A stretch of 64,000 bases of DNA from JADLAT01 sp964348795 (lineage in GTDB: Bacteria; Pseudomonadota; Alphaproteobacteria; Micavibrionales; Micavibrionaceae). Position 1 is the first letter of the stretch, and each line of letters opens with the position of its first letter. The position numbers and the translations under genes are program-made. The stretch is from the NCBI GenBank assembly GCA_964348795.1, contig CAYGDY010000001.1, positions 62,001 to 126,000 on the forward strand. The letters run 5' to 3'. The notes under the pieces are model-generated. The model was not told the origin of the DNA, did not search any database, and was given only the letters and a program-made list of their open reading frames with translations. Positions 34,748 to 43,592 of the stretch are shown here, in pieces.

Positions 34748-34936
34748 TTAATGCTGTTCCGAAGGTTCAAAAACAGGCGCTTGCATGTGCTGAATTTTCT
34801 CATAGACGATATGATCACCGTCAGGCGAAGCCGCAGCGTCAAAGAGCTGTTGCGTATAATGTTCCAGCCTGACGTCTATGGCTACCCGCATTCTTTCGCG
34901 AAGCGCACCTGGTTCAATCAATGGTTTATTATTCAT
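34748..34936 (-). CDS. Microprotein, hypothetical
   Basis: 62 residues from the ATG at 34936 (a TTG at 34945 is also possible); GGGAGG lies ten bases ahead. One amphipathic helix ALRERMRVAIDVRLEHYTQQ is predicted, with a disordered tail. Its stop lies 27 bases before the next microprotein start, so the two are probably one transcript. Confidence 0.55.
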   Translation of the reverse strand: MNNKPLIEPGALRERMRVAIDVRLEHYTQQLFDAAASPDGDHIVYEKIQHMQAPVFEPSEQH

Positions 34937-34981
34937 GGATTTCAATCCTCCCGTGTTATGCCATCCATTCGTATCAAACTA

Positions 34982-35446
34982 TCAATATAAAGGCAAGTTT
35001 TGAAATAAACCAACAATTTTCCGATAGGTTTCACGTTTGAAGGGCACAATGAGATCCACAGTTTTTTCAAGCGGAACCCATTGCCAGCGGGAAAATTCCA
35101 CGGGCGCGTGGGCGGTCAGGTCGATATCGGAATCGGTGCCTGTAAAGCGCATGGCCACCCATGTTTGTTCCTGCCCGCGATACGCCCCGTTCCAGAGGGT
35201 CTGCCGCAGGGGTTCCGGCAGGTCGTAGCGGATTTTTTCCGGCACGATGTGCACGATCTCGGCGTGGTCTGTCCCTGTCTCCTCTTTCAGCTCTCGAAAG
35301 GCCGCGGTTTCAATGTCTTCTCCTGCATCAATGCCGCCTTGGGGCATTTGCCACGCCTGCGGGGTGTCGACCCGCTCCCCGACAAACACATTGCCCTGCG
35401 CATTGAACAGGGCAATCCCCACACAGGGCCGATAGGGCAGACTCAT
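34982..35446 (-). CDS. rppH: RNA pyrophosphohydrolase (Nudix)
   Basis: Removes pyrophosphate from mRNA 5' ends and starts decay. Nudix box GGIDAGEDIETAAFRELKEETG is complete (G, R, E-E residues in place), preceded by WQMPQGG. 154 residues, starting MSLPYRPCVGIALFN. It follows the deacetylase-like gene by five bases, the last gene of the minus-strand block. Confidence 0.94.
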   Translation of the reverse strand: MSLPYRPCVGIALFNAQGNVFVGERVDTPQAWQMPQGGIDAGEDIETAAFRELKEETGTDHAEIVHIVPEKIRYDLPEPLRQTLWNGAYRGQEQTWVAMRFTGTDSDIDLTAHAPVEFSRWQWVPLEKTVDLIVPFKRETYRKIVGLFQNLPLY

Positions 35447-35451
35447 GGCAA

Positions 35452-36576
35452 CTACTCCTCGTCCACAGAAAGGGCGGCCAAAGCCGAAACGGGAACGATC
35501 TGAACTCCTTTGGCTTTCAGAGCCGGAATCTCCGTTTTCAAAAAGGCAATATTGGAGGCCGTGGGTTTGAGGATCACAACCCCGCCGCCCTGATCGGAGA
35601 GAAGCGCTTTGATTTTCTCCCTCTCGGGGTGCCCTTCCGAAAGCGCTTCCGCAAACAGCGCATTGCGTGCAGTGGGCACGTGTTGTTCCACGGCCAGTGT
35701 CCCGAAAAAGGCACTGCGGGACGGATTCAATTCCAGATAGCCCAACCCCCGATGAAAGATGTCCTTCGCCAGACTTTGGAAAACCGTATCGGCGCTTTTA
35801 AGGGTACTGTCCGTAAAGGCGGCCACACCCGCATAACGGGTCATGCGGCCCAAGGTCCAGGCCAGACGGTTCTGATTGTATTTCAGGGGAACATCCAGCA
35901 GGAGCCCTTGCGCGCCAGGGTCCGTCTCCGGAAAATCCCGTGTTACAATCATCAGCTGAATCCAGAGCTCATGGCCAGAATCCCGCGCCTTTTTCTGCCA
36001 CGCCTCCGGCGCATCGGTATAAGGATTGAGAATCAGGGAAATTTCAGACGGGAGGTCTTTCAAAATCATTTCTGTCAAGGATGGAGAAAGACCATAATCC
36101 AAAACAGCGATGGCCAGCGCAGGTTTGTCCCGATTGAGCATAAAGGGTTTTTTGTAGGCGGAAAACGGGGTGAGGCCGTCCGGTGCGGTGACCGGCAACA
36201 ACCCGAAATCTGTTTTTTCCGTGAGCTTTTCCAACGGCGCAGATGGCAGGGCATATTCTCTGGATGTCATGAGAAGCGCTTTGAGTTCCTGATCCGGATC
36301 CCCTGCAGGACTCTTTTCAGAAACAGGGGCCTTGCGCGCTGGCGCAGGCGTGAGGGGGTGTTTCCCCCCCACCGGAAGAACCAAAGACGAGGGCACCTGC
36401 AGGGCCAGAGTCTGGTGGGGGAGATGGCGTTCCAGCCCCCGCAATGTCGCGTCCCGAGAGAGAAGAAGCGTCAAAAAAAGCAGAAGATACAGCACCAGAA
36501 CACCGGACAGGCCGAGAAAAAAATATCCCGCAAAGCGCGTATTTTTCAGCCTGTCCGTAACGTCAAAGTGCATCAT
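35452..36576 (-). CDS. Divergent polysaccharide deacetylase-like protein, degenerate metal site
   Basis: 374 residues with one N-terminal membrane helix (about 15-38), a proline-rich linker and a NodB-like domain from about residue 150. It is a paralogue of 6467-7576, yet the metal motifs are lost: IIDDVGMD is here IAVLDYGLS, the HMPMEP position reads WIQLMIV, and MNNHMGS reads AAFTDST. So it is probably not a deacetylase; a structural or regulatory role beside CtpA and EnvC is inferred. It overlaps ctpA by four bases. Confidence 0.82.
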   Translation of the reverse strand: MMHFDVTDRLKNTRFAGYFFLGLSGVLVLYLLLFLTLLLSRDATLRGLERHLPHQTLALQVPSSLVLPVGGKHPLTPAPARKAPVSEKSPAGDPDQELKALLMTSREYALPSAPLEKLTEKTDFGLLPVTAPDGLTPFSAYKKPFMLNRDKPALAIAVLDYGLSPSLTEMILKDLPSEISLILNPYTDAPEAWQKKARDSGHELWIQLMIVTRDFPETDPGAQGLLLDVPLKYNQNRLAWTLGRMTRYAGVAAFTDSTLKSADTVFQSLAKDIFHRGLGYLELNPSRSAFFGTLAVEQHVPTARNALFAEALSEGHPEREKIKALLSDQGGGVVILKPTASNIAFLKTEIPALKAKGVQIVPVSALAALSVDEE

Positions 36577-37979
36577 TCCGGCTGTGCCCTTTTCCGTTCT
36601 TTTTCTGCACTGGCAGGTTTTTCGGAATTCGGCGCAACGGGCTGGTTATCCGCTTTTTGGTACAGGGACAAGCCACTCAGGAGATCCAGCGCCCGCAGGA
36701 GCTGATAATCCTTGATCTCCTCGGGCTCCTTTTTGTCGCCGTCTTTCGAGGGAGGCGTTTCTTCGGGCGGGGTGGTTTTTTCCTCCGGCGTGGCAGGCTT
36801 TTTATCGAGCGCATCTTTTAGATTTTCTTCCCCGAAACGCTGTGTTTCGATGGATTCGATTTTGGCCGGTTCCACCAGAATATCCGGATCAATGCCCTTG
36901 GCCTGAATGGAACGGCCCGAGGGGGTATAATACCGTGCAGTTGTCAGCCGCATGGCCCCATGGCCCTGCAAGGGAATGACAGTCTGCACGGAGCCTTTCC
37001 CAAAGGACTTCGTCCCGAGCAGGATAGCCCGTTTATGATCCTGAAGCGCGCCAGCCACGATTTCAGACGCCGAAGCAGAGCCCCCGTTGATCAAAACCAC
37101 AAGGGGGAGGCCTTCGGCCAGATCGCCCGTTGTGGCGTTATCCCGCTTCGTATCCTGATCGTGACGGCCACGGGTGGAAACGATTTCCCCCTTATCCAGA
37201 AAGGCATCCGAAACGATAATGGCCTGATCCAGCAGGCCCCCTGGATTGTTGCGCAGATCAATGACATAGCCCGTGAGTGTGTGACCGAGTTTTGCTTTAA
37301 TCTCTCCGATCGCCTTGACCAGACCAGCGCCGGTATTTTGGTTGAAGGTCGTAATCCTGATATAACCGGCAGTCCCTTCTACACGAGAACGGACGGACTG
37401 GATCTTAATCACATCCCGCACCAACGTCATCTCCACGGGTTTTTCCGCATTTTCGCGTGTCACAAGAAGCTTGATTTTCGTTCCGACCTTCCCGCGCATT
37501 TTATCAACCGCATCGGACAGAGCCATCCCCATGACGGCCTCCCCGTCAATTTCTACGATATAATCTCCGGCCTGCAGGCCGGCACGGAAGGCGGGCGTGT
37601 CATCAATCGGGGAAACGACCTTGACCAGACCGTTTTCCAGCGTGACTTCTATCCCCAGACCGCCGAACTCCCCCTTGGTCGTCACCTGCATATCGGCAAA
37701 TTGTTCCTCTGTCATGTAGGAAGAATGGGGATCCAGCGCACTCAGCATCCCGTTCAGGGCTTTTTCAACCAGTTCCTTGTCCGTTTTCTCCTCGACATAT
37801 TGTGCCTTGACCCGCTCGAAGACATCACCGAACAGATCCAGCTGTTCATAGGTGTCCGAAGCATCGCTGGACGGCAACACTTTCTCCCCTGCCGTCCTTT
37901 TTTCATCCTGTGCCTTTGCCATAAACGGAAAGAACAGGAGGCTCGTCAAGACAAGAGCCGAGAGAAAAGAAAAGCGCAT
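36573..37979 (-). CDS. ctpA: C-terminal processing peptidase (S41A) CtpA
   Basis: Periplasmic PDZ serine protease, 468 residues. Signal peptide residues 1-23; PDZ domain around GLGIEVTLENGLVKVVSP...GLQAGDYIVEIDGE; catalytic Ser in GGSASASEIVAGAL and Lys in LGTKSFGKGSVQT. The tail is rich in proline, glutamate and lysine. The ATG at 37979 is chosen because the signal peptide begins there. Members trim cell-wall hydrolases or their regulators, fitting the envC neighbour. Confidence 0.94.
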   Translation of the reverse strand: MRFSFLSALVLTSLLFFPFMAKAQDEKRTAGEKVLPSSDASDTYEQLDLFGDVFERVKAQYVEEKTDKELVEKALNGMLSALDPHSSYMTEEQFADMQVTTKGEFGGLGIEVTLENGLVKVVSPIDDTPAFRAGLQAGDYIVEIDGEAVMGMALSDAVDKMRGKVGTKIKLLVTRENAEKPVEMTLVRDVIKIQSVRSRVEGTAGYIRITTFNQNTGAGLVKAIGEIKAKLGHTLTGYVIDLRNNPGGLLDQAIIVSDAFLDKGEIVSTRGRHDQDTKRDNATTGDLAEGLPLVVLINGGSASASEIVAGALQDHKRAILLGTKSFGKGSVQTVIPLQGHGAMRLTTARYYTPSGRSIQAKGIDPDILVEPAKIESIETQRFGEENLKDALDKKPATPEEKTTPPEETPPSKDGDKKEPEEIKDYQLLRALDLLSGLSLYQKADNQPVAPNSEKPASAEKERKRAQPE

Positions 37980-38019
37980 AGGGTGTGGTCCTTTGTTGAT
38001 GTGAGCGGGATGTTTCAAG

Positions 38020-39246
38020 TTAACCAAGTGTTTCAAATTTGTGGGCAGGATTGACAGGTTTTCCATTGTATCTCAATTCATAATATAAAACAGGGTTCCC
38101 GCCGGACGATGCCTTGTGCAGGGCGCCAACAGGCTCTCCGGCTGAAAGACTCTGGCCCACTACTGTATCAATTTTTTCCAATCCTGCAATAAGGCTGTGC
38201 CAGCCTTTTTCATGTTCGATGATGATCATATTTCCATAGTTTTTAAAAGCCCCCGCAAAGCGGATCACTCCGCCCATAGGCGCTACGACAACGGCGCCGG
38301 CCCGTGATTCAATATCCCATCCCTGACTGGGGGCGCCAAAATGGTCGGGCTCGTTGAAACCTGTTACGACTGCGCCCGCAACAGGCAGGCGTGCTTTTCC
38401 CGTTATAGGCAGAGCCTCCGTAAAATCATTGAACACGCGGCGTACATGGGCGGCGTGCTGTTTCGCCTCTTTCCTCTCTGCCATTTGTTTCAGACGTTCC
38501 GTTTCAAGCCGTTTGACCAGATCCTGCAAATTGCGGGACTCGGTAGATATCCGGTTGATGGTCGCTTGTTGCGCTTTGAGATCCGCGTGCGTGCTGGCAT
38601 AAAGGGCCTTGCGGGTGGCGAGCATCCGATCAAGATTTTTCTGTTTGGTTTTGAGCGTTTCCGAAATGAGAAGCGCCTTGTCTTGGCTCTCCGCCAGAGC
38701 GCGGGACACGGTTTCCAGCCGTGCCAGATTATGTTGAAGGGTTCGGGTCTGGCTGATCAGGACCGGTAGAATTTCCCGCATAAGAAGCGCCGTTTGTGCT
38801 GTTTTCAAAGGGGCATCAGGGCGCAAGACCAGAGACTCAACCGGCACACGGCGCAAGCGTTCCAGCGCCAATAAAAGATGGGCGGTTTTCACCCGATCTT
38901 TCTTCAGGAACTCCGATAAGGTGCGCTTTTCCGCTTCCAGCGCGTGTATTTTTTTATCAAGCGCGCCGAGCAGGGTTTCGTTCTCCTGAAGATTTTGCGC
39001 GGTGGCAATCAGTTCTGCCCGCGTTTTTTTCAAGTCGCCGGCAAGGGCTTGCGCCTCGTGTTTTGTGGCGTCATGCGCCTTTGTCTGGCGGGCCAGATCC
39101 TCTTTCAGTTTTCCGATAGCCTCCAGCGTTTCGTTTTTTTGAACCGGCGGTGTCGCAAAGGCAAGGTCCGGACTGCTCAGACAAAGCCCCAGCCCCAAAA
39201 GCCCAGAGATCATCAGAAGAGTTATGCCTGTAAAAAACTGATTCAT
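38020..39246 (-). CDS. EnvC-like murein hydrolase activator (degenerate M23)
   Basis: 408 residues: signal/anchor (10-35), a long coiled coil (about 45-260) and a LytM/M23 domain (from GFNEPDHFGAPSQGWDIE). The zinc ligands HxxxD and HxH are missing (GWDIESRAG; YYELRYNG), as in EnvC, which activates amidases rather than cutting. Starts at the ATG 39246, four bases behind rlmH. No gpmI gene stands between it and rlmH. Confidence 0.9.
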   Translation of the reverse strand: MNQFFTGITLLMISGLLGLGLCLSSPDLAFATPPVQKNETLEAIGKLKEDLARQTKAHDATKHEAQALAGDLKKTRAELIATAQNLQENETLLGALDKKIHALEAEKRTLSEFLKKDRVKTAHLLLALERLRRVPVESLVLRPDAPLKTAQTALLMREILPVLISQTRTLQHNLARLETVSRALAESQDKALLISETLKTKQKNLDRMLATRKALYASTHADLKAQQATINRISTESRNLQDLVKRLETERLKQMAERKEAKQHAAHVRRVFNDFTEALPITGKARLPVAGAVVTGFNEPDHFGAPSQGWDIESRAGAVVVAPMGGVIRFAGAFKNYGNMIIIEHEKGWHSLIAGLEKIDTVVGQSLSAGEPVGALHKASSGGNPVLYYELRYNGKPVNPAHKFETLG

Positions 39247-39250
39247 CTCT

Positions 39251-39706
39251 TCAATCCTTATGATAAGGATGCCCTGAAAGAATTTGCTGACAACGGTAAA
39301 TCTGCTCCAAAAGCATGATTCGCGCAAGCATGTGGGGCCAGGTTTGTTGCCCGAACCCCATCAGAAAATCGGCGCGGTGCCGGATAGAATTATCCAGACC
39401 GTTTGCCCCGCCGATCACGCACTGGATCAGGGGCGTTCCGGTATTTTGCAGGATTTCGATTTTTTGCGCCAGCGCGCGGGATGTCAGGGAGTGTCCCCGT
39501 TCGTCCAGCGCCATGATATAGGCTTCGGGTTTGAGATGTTCCGCAATAAGGCGGATTTCATCGGGACGGGCCTGTGCTTCGGATTTGTAACGACTTTCAA
39601 GCTCGATCAGGGTCAAAGGCCATTTTAGGCGCTTCCCGTAGTCTTGAAAGAGCTCAAGGAAGGGACCTTTTTTCAGACGGCCGACAGCAATCAATTCTAT
39701 CTTCAT
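39251..39706 (-). CDS. rlmH: 23S rRNA (pseudouridine1915-N3)-methyltransferase RlmH
   Basis: SPOUT methyltransferase, 151 residues starting MKIELIAVGRLKKGP. SAM-site and knot motifs CVIGGANGLD, TWPHMLARIMLLEQIYR and GHPYHKD are in place. Follows rsfS by 56 bases on the minus strand. Confidence 0.96.
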   Translation of the reverse strand: MKIELIAVGRLKKGPFLELFQDYGKRLKWPLTLIELESRYKSEAQARPDEIRLIAEHLKPEAYIMALDERGHSLTSRALAQKIEILQNTGTPLIQCVIGGANGLDNSIRHRADFLMGFGQQTWPHMLARIMLLEQIYRCQQILSGHPYHKD

Positions 39707-39762
39707 ACGGACAATCGTAACAGAATGTCCTGCCGGAGACGATAGGGTCGTGCGTTGCCTTG

Positions 39763-40131
39763 TCAGGCCGTATGGGCGTGCTCGCTCCCCGAGACTACGT
39801 GGAAGGGATGGAACCCGCCCCACATTTTCTCCAGATTGTAAAACTCCCTCACCTCGGGCCGGAACAGATGTACAATCACGTCTCCCGCATCAATGGCCAC
39901 CCAGTCGGACTGGCTGAGGCCTTCGGCCTTGATCCCCTTGAGGCCACGGGCGGAGAGACGCTCCATCAGCTTTTCCGCCAGCGCAGACACATGGCGGGAA
40001 GAGGTACCGGACGCGATGATCATATAATCGGCGAGCCCGTTTTCCTCATTCAAGGGGATTGTTACAATATCCTCCGCTTTGTCGGAATCCAGCGAAAGCC
40101 GGATCAGGGAGGCAACATCAGTCGGGGTCAA
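39763..40131 (-). CDS. rsfS: Ribosomal silencing factor RsfS
   Basis: Binds L14 and blocks subunit joining under starvation. SLDSDKAEDIVTIPL, YMIIASGTSSRHV and EGLSQSDWVAIDAGDVIVH are the family core. The given start is a TTG without a ribosome site. In the same frame an ATT at 40156-40158 has AAGGAG nine bases ahead, and the frame stays open to a TGA just upstream; so translation may begin at ATT, giving 131 residues. Confidence 0.93.
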   Translation of the reverse strand: MTPTDVASLIRLSLDSDKAEDIVTIPLNEENGLADYMIIASGTSSRHVSALAEKLMERLSARGLKGIKAEGLSQSDWVAIDAGDVIVHLFRPEVREFYNLEKMWGGFHPFHVVSGSEHAHTA

Positions 40132-40167
40132 AACCCCGTGGGATTGAAATGTGATAATGGGTGCGTT

Positions 40168-40173
40168 CTCCTT
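40168..40173 (-). promoter_or_regulatory. Ribosome binding site that points to a non-standard rsfS start
   Basis: AAGGAG on the minus strand, followed after nine bases by ATT in the rsfS frame. No ATG, GTG or TTG in frame is within reach except TTG 33 bases away. An out-of-frame ATG overlaps the site itself. Confidence 0.5.
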
Positions 40174-40390
40174 TCATGTTGTAAAAAAAGCCGGACAACA
40201 GGGTCCAGCTCTCTCGGGGTTCCACAAGGGGAAACAGAATCAAAGACAGGGTACGCTCTTCGTGTTTGTGGCATCCGGCCTCCGGCTTATGGTTCTCACA
40301 AGATGTAGGGAATCTCCTCCCACACCTTCATTTTACCGTTTTTTAACACGGCGCGCAATCTTTGCAGAAAAAGGCGCACATCATAAGGTT

Positions 40391-41011
40391 TTATGCTGTG
40401 TTTTCAGTGCGTTTTCGTATTTCCGTAGAAGAGAGGTTTACCATTTTCTTCTGCATCATCCAGTAGGTCATTCCCGATTCAAGAGGGTAGAAGCCCCCTT
40501 TGTCGATAAAAACATGCTTTTGCCGGTGATATAGCCGGTAGGGGCTGGCTTTCACCAGTGAGCGGGCGGGATGCCGTGTCAGATGGACCATGCAGACCTC
40601 TTGCAGGAGGGCTTGCCAGAAATTCCAGTGGTGGAAATTCAGGGCATTGTCCATCCCGCTGATCCAGACAAAATGTGTGTCCGGATAAAAGGTCTTGAGT
40701 TTACGGATAGAGTGATAGGTGATGGACGTCTCCAGCGCCTCTTCCAGAGCGGACACCAGAATTTTCGGATGATCCACCAGCTTTTCGCACAATGTAATTC
40801 TCTCCTGCATGGGCAGGGGGGTGAGTGTCTTGATCGGGTTTTGGGGGCTGACCAGCCACCAGACCGCATCCAGTTGCAGGCCCTTCAAGGCGGCCAGACT
40901 GATATGCAGGTGTCCCTCATGCGGTGGATTGAAGGAGCCGCCCAGAAGGCCCACGCGCCGCCCTTTCCATCGGGGGCCATTCATCAGGGTGGGGAGGGAA
41001 AAAAGGGACAT
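40391..41011 (-). CDS. nadD: Nicotinate-nucleotide adenylyltransferase
   Basis: Makes nicotinate adenine dinucleotide in NAD synthesis. GLLGGSFNPPHEGHLH carries the nucleotidyltransferase GxFxPxHxGH signature and VNLSSTEIRKR the ISSTxxR motif. The start is unclear: 41011 (MSLFSLPTLM, 206 residues) or 41062, which would overlap proA by 25 bases; neither has a clear ribosome site. Downstream of proA. Confidence 0.93.
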   Translation of the reverse strand: MSLFSLPTLMNGPRWKGRRVGLLGGSFNPPHEGHLHISLAALKGLQLDAVWWLVSPQNPIKTLTPLPMQERITLCEKLVDHPKILVSALEEALETSITYHSIRKLKTFYPDTHFVWISGMDNALNFHHWNFWQALLQEVCMVHLTRHPARSLVKASPYRLYHRQKHVFIDKGGFYPLESGMTYWMMQKKMVNLSSTEIRKRTENTA

Positions 41012-41036
41012 GGGGGCAGGGGCCTTTGCAAAGATG

Positions 41037-42293
41037 TCAGGGGCGCGTTTGTCCCGCGCCATGCACAAGATATTTATAGGTGCAGAGTTGCTCCAGCCCC
41101 ACGGGGCCCCGCGCATGCATCTTTCCGGTCGCAATGCCGATTTCTGCACCCATGCCGAATTCGCCCCCGTCGGCGAACTGGGTCGAGGCATTGTGAAGCA
41201 CGATCCCGCTATCCACACCTTGGAGAAAACGCCCCGCTACGGCAACGTCTTCGGCCAGAATGGAATCGGTGTGATGCGAACCATAATGGTTGATATGCTG
41301 GATGGCGGCCTCCACACCCGAGACCATCGCACAACTGAGCTTGCTGTCCAGATATTCTGTGCGCCAGTCTTGCGCAGTGGCGGGGCCAATTCTGGAATCA
41401 AGGGCCTGCACGGCCACATCCCCTACAATCTCGCACCCCCCGTCAAGGAGCTTTCCCAGCACGGCACAGGCCAGAGCCGGTTCCAGAGCGGAATCCAGTA
41501 AAAGGGTTTCCATCGCGCCGCAAATACCCGTCCGCCGGAGTTTGGCGTTATACGGGACATTCACAGCGATGTCGGGTTTGACACTCGGATGGATATAGAT
41601 ATGACAGAGCCCTTCCAAGTGTCCAAAAACCGGCATGCGGGCTTCGCTCATGACACGCTCGATCAGGTTGTGCCCGCCACGGGGAATCATGACATCAATG
41701 TATTTTTCGCAGGCCAGCAGGGCTCCCACCGCCTCACGGTCCGGCACAGGGACCATGGACACGCACGCTTTGGGCAAGCCCTCTTTCACAAGGGCGCTTT
41801 GAATCAGGCCATGGAGGGCCAGAGAACTGTGCAGGCTTTCCGAGCCGCCCCGCAAAATCACGGCATTGCGGGATTTCAAACACAAGACCCCTGCATCAAT
41901 CGTCACATTGGGACGGGACTCATAGATCATGCCCAGAACACCGATCGGGACCGCCACCCGCTGGATATGCAGACCGTTGGGCCTGTGGGTCTCCCACAAG
42001 ATCCGCCCCACAGGAGAGGGGAGAGCGATCACCGTTTCGATTCCCTTTGCCATGGCTTCGATTCGTGCAGAATCCAGCATAAGACGATCCAGCATGGCAG
42101 GGGCCAGACCCTTGACGGCACCAGCCTCCAGATCCTTTTGATTGGCAGACAGAATGACAGATATGTTGTTTCTTAGGCTTTCAGCCAGAGTCGAAAGAGT
42201 AGCATGGATGGTCGTGTCGGAGGCCTGCAAAAGAACAGCGCTGGCCGCCTTGGCCTCGCACCCCAAATTCTCGATCAATGAATTTATTGTCAT
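41037..42293 (-). CDS. proA: Gamma-glutamyl phosphate reductase
   Basis: Second enzyme of proline synthesis; aldehyde-dehydrogenase-like fold, 418 residues. Motifs VPIGVLGMIYESRPNVT, AVILRGGSE, DVMIPRGGHNLIE and the active Cys in RRTGICGAMETLL are present. AGGA lies before the ATG. proB is not adjacent. Probably heads the proA-nadD transcript. Confidence 0.96.
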   Translation of the reverse strand: MTINSLIENLGCEAKAASAVLLQASDTTIHATLSTLAESLRNNISVILSANQKDLEAGAVKGLAPAMLDRLMLDSARIEAMAKGIETVIALPSPVGRILWETHRPNGLHIQRVAVPIGVLGMIYESRPNVTIDAGVLCLKSRNAVILRGGSESLHSSLALHGLIQSALVKEGLPKACVSMVPVPDREAVGALLACEKYIDVMIPRGGHNLIERVMSEARMPVFGHLEGLCHIYIHPSVKPDIAVNVPYNAKLRRTGICGAMETLLLDSALEPALACAVLGKLLDGGCEIVGDVAVQALDSRIGPATAQDWRTEYLDSKLSCAMVSGVEAAIQHINHYGSHHTDSILAEDVAVAGRFLQGVDSGIVLHNASTQFADGGEFGMGAEIGIATGKMHARGPVGLEQLCTYKYLVHGAGQTRP

Positions 42294-42452
42294 GGCTGTA
42301 TCCTGTCATCCTTGTCTCAAGGCCCGCATAGTAAGGGATGAAGGGCGTGCCGTCCAACAATAATGTAGTCGTTTCAAATAAGAATGCCTCAAAAACTAAT
42401 CGTCACCCCCGCCCCGTGCGAAGTCCGTTTAAAGTGCGGGGGGGGGGCATAA

Positions 42453-42473
42453 GTGGGCTTCGCCCTTGCCCAC
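42453..42473. terminator. Hairpin in the patatin-proA gap
   Basis: GTGGGC and GCCCAC pair around a nine-base loop. No clear T run, so its role as terminator of the patatin-like gene is a guess. A run of ten G lies just before it at 42438-42447. Confidence 0.35.
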
Positions 42474-42507
42474 GGTAAGATGGAAGGATCGTTTATTCTT
42501 TATATCT

Positions 42508-43482
42508 CTAACGCCCCTCAAGTCGCAGGAGTACATGCATGGCATCCCTGATATCGGGGAGGGCCTTGATCGCGGCGTCTTCCCCGCGGGCGATGATCTC
42601 CCGCGCTTTCTCGAATTCCAGCAACCCGATATCCCCGATTTTGGGTTTGATATGAATATCGGGCGGATCGCCCGCCAGACGCGAACGGGTCAGACGATCT
42701 TGCATGATCCCGAGCGCCGACACCATGACGCCGAACAGGCTGGGGTGATGTTCCTGCCGTTTGAAGAGGCGCTTTGTCATGCCGGAGGTGAATTTTTTCT
42801 GCTCTTCCAGAGGTACATCATTTTCATCGAACATATCAAAGCCCGCCACGGTCTGGTAGGTCTGTCCAGGCTTTCCGGCCTTGCCCAGCATATCGGCGTT
42901 GAGGTCCACCCCGATCGTCATGCGCGCCCCCATCGCCTGCGCTGGCGCTACGGGCAGGGGGTTCACAAGCGCCCCGTCCACCAGAAGCCTGCGATTTCGC
43001 TCGACAGGAGGGAAAACCCCAGGGAGGGAAAAAGAGGCCGTCATGGCCTGAATGAGATTGCCTTTTCTGATCCAGACTTCGTGGCCCGTGAGCAGGTCCG
43101 CCGCAATGGCGATAAAGGGCACGGGCAGATCCTCGATATTGGAATCGCCGAAATTTTCTTCGAGAAGAGTTTTCAGCCTGTTCCCGCCGATCATCCCCGC
43201 ACTGCGGACCCGAAAATCCAGATAGGACAAGATGGTCAGGCGGTTGAGCGAACAGGCCCATTCCTCAAGACGTTTGAGTTTTCCGGCCAGATAACACGCG
43301 CCCACAACCGCGCCTATGGACGTACCGGTGATAATGGAAGGGGAAATCCCGTGCCGTTGCAGGACATTCAAAACCCCGATATGGGCGAATCCCCGCGCCA
43401 TCCCGCCCCCGAGAGCCAGTCCGATGCCTTGCGGGTGTTCGGGGGGCAGAGGGGCATGACTCAAGTCTTTGTCTTCGTTCAT
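42508..43482 (-). CDS. Patatin-like phospholipase (RssA type)
   Basis: Serine lipase-like protein, 324 residues, no signal peptide. Oxyanion motif LALGGGMARGFAHIGVL, nucleophile GTSIGA and the catalytic Asp motif DGALVNP form the full patatin site. Substrate unknown. Divergent from msbA, which hints at a lipid or membrane role. Confidence 0.9.
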   Translation of the reverse strand: MNEDKDLSHAPLPPEHPQGIGLALGGGMARGFAHIGVLNVLQRHGISPSIITGTSIGAVVGACYLAGKLKRLEEWACSLNRLTILSYLDFRVRSAGMIGGNRLKTLLEENFGDSNIEDLPVPFIAIAADLLTGHEVWIRKGNLIQAMTASFSLPGVFPPVERNRRLLVDGALVNPLPVAPAQAMGARMTIGVDLNADMLGKAGKPGQTYQTVAGFDMFDENDVPLEEQKKFTSGMTKRLFKRQEHHPSLFGVMVSALGIMQDRLTRSRLAGDPPDIHIKPKIGDIGLLEFEKAREIIARGEDAAIKALPDIRDAMHVLLRLEGR

Positions 43483-43498
43483 GCTTTAACTTCCGGAC

Positions 43499-43526
43499 TT
43501 GAAATTTCCTATAGTTCCAGTATAAC
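43499..43526 (+). promoter_or_regulatory. Candidate promoter of msbA
   Basis: TTGAAA and TATAAC separated by 16 bases, 66 bases before the msbA start, in the divergent gap. Both boxes are near the sigma-70 consensus. Confidence 0.5.
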
Positions 43527-43592
43527 ACAGGGCTCGGATGAGGAGATAAAACAATCGACATTGCACTGCGAAAACCCACAGCCTTTCATCTT

